Part shown: one piece after another, positions 56,140-64,000 of the stretch
How positions within the stretch are numbered: position 1 is the stretch's first letter
How the letters are laid out: each line of letters begins with the position of its first letter
Program-made: the position numbers and the translations under genes
The notes under the pieces: generated by a model
The model's database searches: none
Seen by the model: the letters and a program-made list of their open reading frames with translations, nothing else
Told to the model about the DNA's origin: nothing
Assembly: GCF_036373705.1 (NCBI RefSeq)
Contig: NC_089851.1
Location: forward strand, 2,381,001 to 2,445,000
DNA length: 64,000 nucleotides
Direction of reading: 5' to 3'
From: Amia ocellicauda
Lineage: Eukaryota > Chordata > Actinopteri > Amiiformes > Amiidae

Positions 56140-57345
56140 TCAATCAATAATGCAAGAAGCATAATACAATGGTATGAAGTGCTATCTTAAAGGGATTAAA
56201 ATCACTAATATTATAAGTACTGTCTGAAAAGATGCGTCTTGAGTAAGCACCGCAATGAGGTCAAGGACTCTGCTGTTTTGACTTCGGTGGGCAGGTCGTT
56301 CCACCATTTAGGGTTCAGGGATGAGAAGGAGCGGCTCTGGAGGAAGGAGAGTGGAGAGGAGGCAGAGTTAGTCTTCTGGCACTGGAGGAGCGCAGTGGTC
56401 TGGTGGGGATGTATGGAGAGATGAGTGTCTGAAGGTAGCTTGGTGCAGTGTGGTCAAGACAGTGGTAGGTGAGGGTCAGTGTCTTGACCTGAGGTATCGG
56501 GAGCCAGTGGAGGGAGCGCAGCAGTGGAGTAGCGTGTGTGAATTGGGGCAGAGAGAATACCAGACGAGCCGCAGAGTTCTGGATGAGCTGGAGCGGCGGG
56601 TAGTAGTTGCAGATAGAGTAGAGAGAGGGGGGACAGAGAAGAGGAGAGAAGGGGAGAGCAGGAGCCCTGTTCCTCCTCCCCGCCTGCTAAGACGAGGGGA
56701 GTGGGACAGGATGAACAGAGAGGATAAGGCAGCAGGGGTGGTTGAGTTGTCTGGGGAGATCCATGTCTCGGTGTGAGTGAGGAAATCCAGGGAGTGGTGG
56801 GAGGCGAAGGCGGAGATGAATTCGGCCTTGTCGGAAGCTGTATGGCAGTTCCACAAGAGAGTGGATTGGAGGGAGGAGGAGGGGAGAGGCAGAGAGATGA
56901 GGTTAGAGGGATTAGGGAACCAAAGGTGTGCAGGTGCACGCCAAGAAGACGGAGAGAGCAGGATGGGAATCGAAGAGATCATTATGACTTCTTGCTGTTG
57001 CTGTTGCTGTGCAGCGTCTCCTCGCAGTCTGCTCCTCGCTGGAGTCCCACAGCTAGAGTCCCACAGCTAGAGTCCCACAGCTAGAGTCCCACAGCTAGAG
57101 TCCCTGCCCTTTAGAGATGGGGCCCTTCGGAAGGGGGGCACTGAAGTCTGCTGGCGCTGACTGCTGGCGCAGGGGTCCAGGGGGCTCTTAAATACTTCAC
57201 CTGTAACCAATGAGGACAGTGCACACCTAAGTTGCGTTGAATGACACAAGGCTGTGAGGATGGCCCTCCCTCCCACGCAGGACTGCTAATAGCTAAATTA
57301 ATGTCCGCTTTATATCTGAATACAGACAAAGACCGAGCCGGACAC
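56140..57345 (-). mobile_element. L2 LINE fragment C, internally deleted
   Basis: Minus-strand L2 with both ends but no core. The 5' part encodes the endonuclease start: ASHHSLDFLTHTETWISPDN and LSRRGGGTGLLLSPS. It then passes at about 56608 straight into the C-terminal RT region (SSSSRTLRLVWYSLC frame, then the 3' end). Most of the endonuclease and the whole RT core are deleted. The 5' region near 57043 has a short tandem repeat. The 3' part up to 56607 is homologous to L2-A and L2-B. Confidence 0.8.
57043..57102. repeat. 14-bp tandem repeat (4 units)
   Basis: AGTCCCACAGCTAG repeated four times and a partial fifth, in the 5' region of L2-C. Confidence 0.9.
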
Positions 57346-58440
57346 ACGCAGTTACACTGAACAATAGCTCGTAGTAATGCTAAACAAATGCTAAATAATC
57401 ACAGTCTACAATGTAATGATTCTGATTTACAGAAAGGGCGTGTTGAGTGTGCTACGTAAGTTGCTAAATAGTTTAAAGCACCAATTTGGGCCAATAGAGG
57501 CATAGTTTCCCCACAAAAAATGAGTACAGACTTGAGTAGCTAACACTGGTGACCCAAGTGGGTTTCTAGCTCACCAGGAACACAGGAGTGGAGGACAATT
57601 TGCTGATTTTAACTTAGTGGATAATTATTGAACTTGATCCTTGATGCTGCAGAACTAGGTAGCAGTGTTATAGCAGAGAGGCAAAAAAAATGAAAAGAAA
57701 AAAGCTCTTGTAGATCCTATTCAAGGTAAAAGTCAATATAGATGCAAATACACAACGAACATGTTATAATAAAATGGCTTGGTAAGGTGAACTTAGACTG
57801 GAAAAAGAAAGGAAAAAGATAAACATACAGCCAGCCAGCTATCTGGTGCAGCTACACATTTAATGTCATCATCATTAAAAATATATTTTTTCTTCTTTTC
57901 TGCCACACCAAAGCCATTAGGACACAGCTGCAGATCAATAGCAGGTTTCTGGCACATAAATGATGATGTTTGAATTAATGATACCACTGGGCACGACTCA
58001 TTCATGAACACAATCTGTACATTCTTTGATAACTGTGATCATTTATGAAAATCAGTTATAGAAAATAATTGTAAATTTATTTGATTTATTTATTATGATT
58101 TTTCACAAGGGGGCCTCCTAGCGGGTGGGGACCCTAAGCAGCCGCTTACGTCACTCATGCCTAGAAGCAGCTCTGTGTGAGAGTGTGTGTCAGTGTGGAT
58201 GACTGGGAGTGCATATGTGTGTGTCAGACTGTTAGTGTGTGTCAATGTTGGTGTGTGTGTGTGTGAGACCACTCCTCCACTCCTGTTCACCTCTCAGACA
58301 CAGTGTACTAGTTTGAAAACTGTCATGTAATATAATTTATTAGCAGTAAGGTGATATACAGTACAGACAGTTATATAGATGATAGACAGACAGATAATAA
58401 TAAGGTTTGGCGGACCCTATTGAGGAGAGTTATAGAATTG
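57346..58440. other. No gene recognised
   Basis: AT-rich, then a GT-rich stretch at about 58175-58265. The minus-strand frame 58011-57793 has no domain that I know. Confidence 0.4.
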
Positions 58441-58446
58441 CTTCTA

Positions 58447-59523
58447 TTAAAATGTGATGCTCGATGTCCCTTGTGTGTTGGGACCGCTGCTGGAGTCACC
58501 TCTCTCTAATGTCCATCCAGGGTTTGGTGATGAACTCCTGCAGACGGAGCTCCAGAGATCGTTGGTTTGTGCTGCCAGGTCAAAAGACCAGACAAAAGGC
58601 TTGTTCTTCTGTTCTTTCAAGCATTGTGGGTCGACATCAAAGATCATCTTGGCATCTGTGGGAAACAGGACAAATTAGCTGTTCCTGTGATGAAGACCAA
58701 AGCGACACTGTGCAGGTCCTCCTGTGCAGAAAGCCACGATGAAGAGCACAGGCAAGCAGCAGTCAAAGCACACGTGTCTCTCGGATATACTCGGGTGTGT
58801 TTGCCTGAATATCAAGGTGTGTGCTCACATACATATACACTGCAGTGCACATTTATTTCATCTTTGATAACATGAGTCACAATGGCTCTGTAGGCAGAAC
58901 GAACAGTGGTGTTGTAACTCACTGCGGTTCTTCCAGATCTTCCTGATGGCGATGATGGAGCAGGTCAAGAAGAGCAGGAACACGGTCGTCTTCCCCAGGA
59001 TGTTCAGCGTGAGTTCAGGAAGGCTGCAGGAGAATCAATGATGTAGACATGGTGTCATGACTTCTTTTTAAGCTGCTAAGACTGAATAAGATTTTAGGCT
59101 GTCCTGGTCAGTTCTGTATTCACTTAACAATTCCTGCTTTGGACCTTTGTGATTTGTGGTGTTAAAATCATTTAAAGCTCTAACCAGCCTGAAGCGAGGC
59201 CAAAACATTCGGCCGCTCGGTCAGAGAAGAGCGGAACAAGAGGATCGATCCCAGCAAGCTGGAGAACGAGGTCTCCTACAGTCACACAGGCACCTATAGG
59301 CGGCTCTGATAGAAACATTGGTCGATAGCTATCCATGGTGTTTGGTGTAACCCCCGTGCAGAGATAACATATTTGTACCTGCTGGCGTTGTGCTTCTCAG
59401 CTTCTTCATCTCCACTGTGTTTATCTTCAGGAGGCAGACTGGAGGACTGGCCTGTAGGTGGAGCTGTGTGAACAGCTGAAGAGGTTTGCTGTGATGTAAA
59501 TGCTGATGCTGCTGTTGTTGTTG
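58447..59523 (-). CDS. CD300/pIgR-like receptor gene 3, 3' exons only (inverted)
   Basis: Three exons of a receptor paralogue on the minus strand. Stalk exon 59379-59523: mucin-like TTTAASAFTSQQTSSAVHTA, then PPTGQSSSLPPEDKHSGDEE, rich in Thr, Ser and Pro. Transmembrane exon 58923-59023: LPELTLNILGKTTVFLLFLT and CSIIAIRKIWKNR. Tail exon 58447-58655: NAKMIFDVDPQCLKEQKNKP, FVWSFDLAAQTNDLWSSVCR and on to TSSITF before TAA. Phases join cleanly (1-2, 2-1, 1), giving a stalk-membrane-tail module. The tail has about 70 residues and no Tyr, so no ITIM. Flanking intron DNA matches 7385-7990 in reverse, so this is an inverted copy of gene 1's 3' half with an intact tail frame. V domains should lie above 59523, but none is seen up to 64000. 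The gene is 5'-incomplete here, possibly a broken copy. Confidence 0.72.
59193..59309 (+). pseudogene. Coding-like insert of unknown origin, stop at 59309
   Basis: In the intron between stalk and transmembrane exons of receptor gene 3 (reading the other way) is a GC-richer insert whose plus frame reads AKTFGRSVREERNKRIDPSK and then LENEVSYSHTGTYRRL followed by TGA. The flanking intron matches gene 1's intron only outside it. Residue composition and GC content look like a real protein C-terminus. I do not recognise the protein. It may be a piece of a processed pseudogene or of a transposon. Confidence 0.35.
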
Positions 59524-59529
59524 CTGTAA

Positions 59530-61485
59530 TAGTGTGATTCTCAACTCAGTGTAGCGTAAAGTACACTTATACATTTCAATTAAAGAAGTGAATTTATAGT
59601 ATCACCTTATCACGAATCCTGGAATCTTGTAGAACTCAATTTCTGTAATAATTGGACGCAGACACCAATTCCAAAGATATAAATTGTCAAATTTATTCAA
59701 AAACAAAGACTAAATGTAGCACTACACTAATTATACAAAAGGGAAAAACTAATTAAAATTCAACTCTAGATCAACAAATCAAAGACGAATCACTTCCGTG
59801 ACCAAATCAAAGACCATGGGATCGCATATGATAATACACAAATCATTCAACAAAAAAGGTACACATTGACTACAATACCGGTTAGTAAGACGAAGGTGAG
59901 TCTCTCGTTAGTATTATTAGTCAGACATTAAATAACTACGCAGGTTAGTATTTATGTCAGGTAACTTCTCGTTATATATATATCAGTCTCATTTACGTTT
60001 AGGTGCCGAGAAAGATCCTATCATTACTTGTTACCACAATTTCCCTTAACTGATTATTATTCAATGATTAAGGATAGGCAGGGCCACCTATAATCTGGTG
60101 TCTATTAACTTGTGTCAATTTCAGACTAAACAGTTAAACAGGAATGAGAAGATATTTCTCGGCGTTGACAGATTTTATTTCTAAAATTATCAACAAAACA
60201 GTTTAATGCAACACACATTTATATTTAAGAAAACTAAAAGATATTACACATTCTAGAGTTATGAATCACAGATTAACATTTCTAATTGATTTCTCAAATG
60301 TCATGAATCATGAACTCCAAACTGTTAAACTTATCTGAACTTCGTCGCAGAGAGGCCTCTCTGGCTTCGGGCTCAGATAACAGCACACGGCACGAGGTCC
60401 GTGTGGTTGGAACAAAGGCAGTCCGGTTCGGCTTTGTCCAAGAACTTCCACTCAGTCGATGCACCTGGAAGTTGGGGTTTCACGAATGTAGAGTCTTTTC
60501 CAAACAGATTTTCCACTGGTTTGAAGGCTCCAAGGTTGTGCACAAAATCTTCTTTGTAAGCAGGGTTTCCACCGTAGTTACTTGAAGACAAAGTCTTTGA
60601 GGAAAGCAGGGCCCTGTTTGTTCCAAGGGTCGAGTTTCTTAAGACTCAAATAGCTATTTAAATGACTGAACACTTTCGTATACAGTCGACTTAGTCAATT
60701 GTCCAGCTGTAAAACTCCACTGATCAGGTGGGCACAGGCGGGCAGCGCAGTCTGTAAAGTTCTTTATTTAATAAAGTCCTTTAAAAGAATTCTTCGTACG
60801 GCTCAATCTCCTTCTCCCAGTTTAACTCTTCTGTTGCCGGCAAAGACTTGGTTGGTTTCTGGTTCCGGTTCGGGCAACAGTGCTACAGGTTGAGCTGTGG
60901 CAGCGAGTTTCTGGTTCAGGTGAGAGAGAGAGCAAAAGAAGCCGTGCGCTGTTCTTTATAGTCTGTCAGATCAATAGGTGATTGGTTCTTGAATTTTTGA
61001 GATTGGATTTCGGTTTCAGCCCCCAGTGTCCTATTGGAGGGGGGCTTGATTTATGACTGATGTCAATCCATGCCATCTTTTGGAAATGCCGGTTGGCCCG
61101 GGTTCGTAGCTCTATGTCGGGATTTCGGCTCTCGTCCACTTCAAAGAGTTTTTATCACCTACAGGCCCCTTTCTCCAGACATCTCATAGCAGAATTCCAA
61201 ACTATTTGGCCTCTTCTCGGTGCCATCCTCCCCAAAACTGTCACTTTGATGCAAACCAGTTCCAAGCTGATGAGTTAAGGAAATCTGATAACTTTGGGGG
61301 GGAGAGGTCTTCTTTAGATCAATGCTTCAGCTCAGAGCCAAAATGCTCTTATCAAAATACACCCAACATAACGCTACATCAGCTTACAATCACACATGAA
61401 ATCAAACAATCAAACAAAAACATCTATGTGCAATGTTTTTCAATGCCTTTAGAAATACAAGATTGCACCACAATGTATACAACGA
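59530..61485. other. No gene recognised
   Basis: AT-rich to about 60300, then mixed composition. Short frames on both strands at 60310-60590 lack any known domain. It may hold an LTR-type repeat, which I could not show. Confidence 0.35.
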
Positions 61486-61497
61486 TAGGTTGCGTAT

Positions 61498-61757
61498 GCA
61501 ACCCCAGTTATCTGAAAAAGGAAGCACTGCCCAAGGAGGAGGGGTTTCTGTGCACTTCCACAGGAATCCGATCAAACATCACTGTATCTAAGCTGTCATT
61601 GGCCCCTGATCACGTCACTCAGAACAGGTCCCTTCCACTTCCTATTCTATAAACGTGACGTCAGCGCAGGTTCGTCCTCTTTTGCCGGGAGCAGGACTCC
61701 CGCGCAACCTTGCAACCCTTGGGCAGCGCTTCCTTTTTCAGATAAGCGGGGTTGCAT
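61498..61757. repeat. Inverted repeat, about 40-bp arms
   Basis: Left arm 61498-61537 (TGCAACCCCAGTTATCTGAA ... CTGCCCAAGG) and right arm 61718-61757 (CCTTGGGCAGCGC ... AAGCGGGGTTGCA) are near-perfect reverse complements. The inner part GGAAGCACTGCCCAAGG recurs in direct orientation at 61765. It is probably a terminal or internal inverted repeat of the neighbouring DIRS-like element. Confidence 0.75.
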
Positions 61758-62162
61758 TGCAAGTCGGAAGCACTGCCCAAGGGGGAGGGGTTATTGTATA
61801 ACAAAACCGTCACAAGGGGGGAGGCAGCGAGCTGATAAGGGAGCCTGCCCCGAGGTGTACCGCTAGGGGCCTCAGCAACACAACTTCAGACAGGAGCCAC
61901 AGAGGCCCCTTCGGGCCAAACTGGGCTGTCCAGGAGCGAAGACCGTAGTCACGCTCAACTGGGGACTGTCTGCAATCAGCATATACAAAGCGGTATATAC
62001 AGAGGTCAACTCTTACGCCCTCTACTAACAATAGCAAGGCCGGCTGCTCTACTAGTGCAACTAGGAGCGAGGCTGTATATCTACTTGCACAAAATATGGC
62101 ACGGGCCATCAAGTAACTTGTGCATCTTCCACGCATTAACGTGGTAATGGACCCCTGATCCT

Positions 62163-62870
62163 GCAGGAGCGGGGCCACAGACCCACTGAATAACACACAG
62201 CTGGCTAGTCACTGAGCAGCCACAGCTGGACATAACAGTATAAACAGCATTACAGCAGGAACAATCATGCTGCCTCTGCACAGCACAGGAAAATCACGTT
62301 TACTGAACAGTACAGAGCATCCAGCTCCACTGTGCTGTCATAACAACTAAACACATCGCGGGGTGCAGGAAGTAAATCATGCACCACCATGTAAGATAGA
62401 AGTAGTTGTCACCTATTAGTGCAGCTAATGCAGGACAACAGCAGGCTCTACCATGACCATCAAACCATAACATTGCGGTGTGCAGGAAACCGTTCATGCA
62501 GTCTTCGCATAACATGGAAGCATTGGCTGCTTGCTCCACTAGCCCAGTTAGGAGCGAGGCCACACCAGCTCTACAATGTTGTACAGATGAACAAAAATAT
62601 ATATCACGTGGCAGCAGGAACATTCATGCCGCCTGTGCACAGCACAGGAGCATCCAAATCAACTGAATAGTGGAAGAGCTGTGCTGACAAGTAGATTTCG
62701 TACAAATGAAATATATACAGCACAGGATGCAGGAACAAGCTCATGCGTCACGCATGGAACACAGGAGCAGTTGACGCCTGCTGGTTAGACTGGCTAACGC
62801 AGGGCAATATTAGCTCTACTGTGTTGACAAATTAACTATATACACAGCGGACACGAGAGCCTGCTCATGT
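62163..62870. repeat. Degenerate tandem repeat, period about 117 bp
   Basis: GCAGGA followed by a TCATGC word recurs at about 62163, 62255, 62365, 62482, 62614, 62729 and, weaker, 62848. Spacings are 92-132 bases. Other shared words are TATATACA, GCTCTAC and GCACAGCACAGGAGC. Individual units have diverged strongly. Confidence 0.6.
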
Positions 62871-62992
62871 GCTTACCACTGAGGGCAGCAGCAGCGGACT
62901 CTTACTCTATGGCACACAGCCAGAGCGGCCACAGACCTGCTGACCAAAGAACTATGTACACACCAGTCAGAATGGAGCCACAGTCCTGCTGT

Positions 62993-63003
62993 TTAACACA
63001 TAT

Positions 63004-63056
<53 letters not shown>

Positions 63057-63901
63057 GTACAGGCCAGACGCATGCACCACCACAACACAATGCATAATGA
63101 ACGAACTATATAGAGGGCGGGCTTGTAAGGCAACGTACCAGGGGTCCTGGTGGACTCATAGGCCATGGTAATGGTGTCCACAATCCAATGTGAGAGGCGC
63201 TGCTTTGAAAGCACCTGGCCCTGTGTCCGCACTCCATAAGACACAAACAGTTGGTCTGAGCGTTCCAAATAGCACCTGAGGGCCGCACAGGGCAGAGCAG
63301 GTGAAGTCGACTCTCTTGCACCGAAGAAGTGCGTGGGACTAGCGACAGGCTGAAGGGGGGAACAGCAAACTCGAATGCTTGGCCCTCTTAGGCGAAGCGG
63401 AGGAACTTCCTGTGCACCTGCGCAATAGGGATGTGAAAGTAAGCCACTTTCAGATCCACTGAAATGAACTAGTCGCTGAGCCTGATGGCCTGGGACATGG
63501 TTCGCAGGTTGAGCATGCTGAACACCGTGAGGTGGCGGTTCAGGCGTCTCCAATCCAAGATGGGGCGGAAACCGCCACTTTCTATGGGAACTAGGAAGTG
63601 TGGGGATGAGAATCCTCCGTGCTGCCCCAGTGGGGGCGCTTCGCAAATTGCTCACTTCTCCAGGAGAGCAGCAATTATGACGCAAAGTGCCACACACTGC
63701 AACGGGTCCCTCACTCGCAGCCACACCACGTCTCAGAAGGGGGGTGGACGGACCTGAAACTACGGGGAGTAGCCAACTGTTATAGTTTGGAGTTTTTGGG
63801 AGGTGTACGGGTGGGCCAGAGACTGCTGTAATGTCACAGGGTCGAGGTGCAGGAGAGGAAGGGGGCGGAGGTCCGCCAGCCGTCCTCCTGATGCATGTCA
63901 T
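62993..63901 (-). mobile_element. DIRS-like retrotransposon fragment (RT and tyrosine recombinase)
   Basis: On the minus strand, from about 63620, the RT reads FLVPIESGGFRPILDWRRLN, RHLTVFSMLNLRTMSQAIRL, then after a stop FISVDLKVAYFHIPIAQVHR with the catalytic Asp, and KFLRFA before another stop. In the 302-residue frame 63901-62993 a shifted continuation carries ERSDQLFVSYGVRTQGQVLS and KQRLSHWIVDTITMAYEST, text typical of the fish DIRS tyrosine recombinase. The RT YxDD and RNase H regions between them are missing. The element is dead and its 5' side continues past the window. Confidence 0.8.
63003..63052. repeat. (TA)n(GA)n microsatellite
   Basis: About nine TA units followed by about 13 GA units. 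Confidence 0.9.
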
Positions 63902-64000
63902 GCCAGACCGCCGGGGTTCAGGATGTAAGGTCTGGCGCCGGGCTGCCGTGAGGGGCGCCTGCCTACCGGTTCGAAGATCAGCCAGGGGGCGGGATTGCTG

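Larger units (their letters stand above)
47593..56319. repeat. Direct duplication, unit 2 (8.7 kb)
   Basis: Second copy of 39091-47592. Differences seen: a handful of bases in the L2 part, a 5-base deletion near 54947 (ACAGTTGCTGACG versus ACAGTTCTTCTGCTGACG) and a 229-base stretch (55911-56139) absent from unit 1. The cathelin gene is identical by eye. Confidence 0.93.

Noticed and set aside
56454..56982. Long overlapping Pro/Ser-rich minus frames taken as a new protein
   Set aside because: They are the L2 endonuclease start fused to L2 3' sequence, as shown by ETWISPDN and GGGTGLLLS.

Overview
The window looks like nuclear DNA of a ray-finned fish. It has spliced genes with GT/AG introns, fish-type immunoglobulin receptors of the CD300/pIgR-like group, and many fish-type transposable elements (Tc1 elements with IR/DR ends, L2 and CR1/Rex1-like LINEs, a Ty3/gypsy remnant, a DIRS-like element, a hAT MITE, tRNA-derived SINEs). 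I do not assign a species.

Layout. 1-1169 is one end of a Tc1 element whose transposase frame is open to the window edge. 3.2-32.7 kb is a receptor cluster on the + strand. Receptor gene 1 (4742-7959) has a leader, two V-type Ig domains, a transmembrane exon and a short tail. Receptor gene 2 (14096 to about 32.7 kb) has the same plan, but its introns are swollen by nested Tc1, L2, gypsy and CR1 insertions. Two copies of a terminal exon ending in DRGALLY (about 3.25 kb and 11.62 kb) show that the cluster grew by tandem duplication. A third receptor lies inverted at 58.4-59.5 kb and keeps only stalk, transmembrane and tail exons. 34.4-38.1 kb is a separate APE-type LINE.

39.1-56.1 kb is an 8.5-kb unit present twice in direct orientation and almost identical. 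Each unit carries one minus-strand, four-exon gene for a secreted cathelin (cathelicidin-type) protein of 147 residues. Its cysteine spacing and exon phases fit cathelicidins, but exon 4 encodes only 13 non-cationic residues in place of an antimicrobial peptide. The units are bounded by L2 copies. The middle L2 is a mosaic of the outer two, which points to unequal crossing over. 61.5-64 kb is a decayed DIRS-like retroelement with an inverted repeat and a degenerate tandem repeat of about 117 bp beside it.

The two recognisable gene sets are both innate-immune in type: cell-surface Ig receptors and secreted cathelin proteins. The sequence does not show that they work together. All exon models come from splice signals, phase and paralogue comparison, without transcript evidence.
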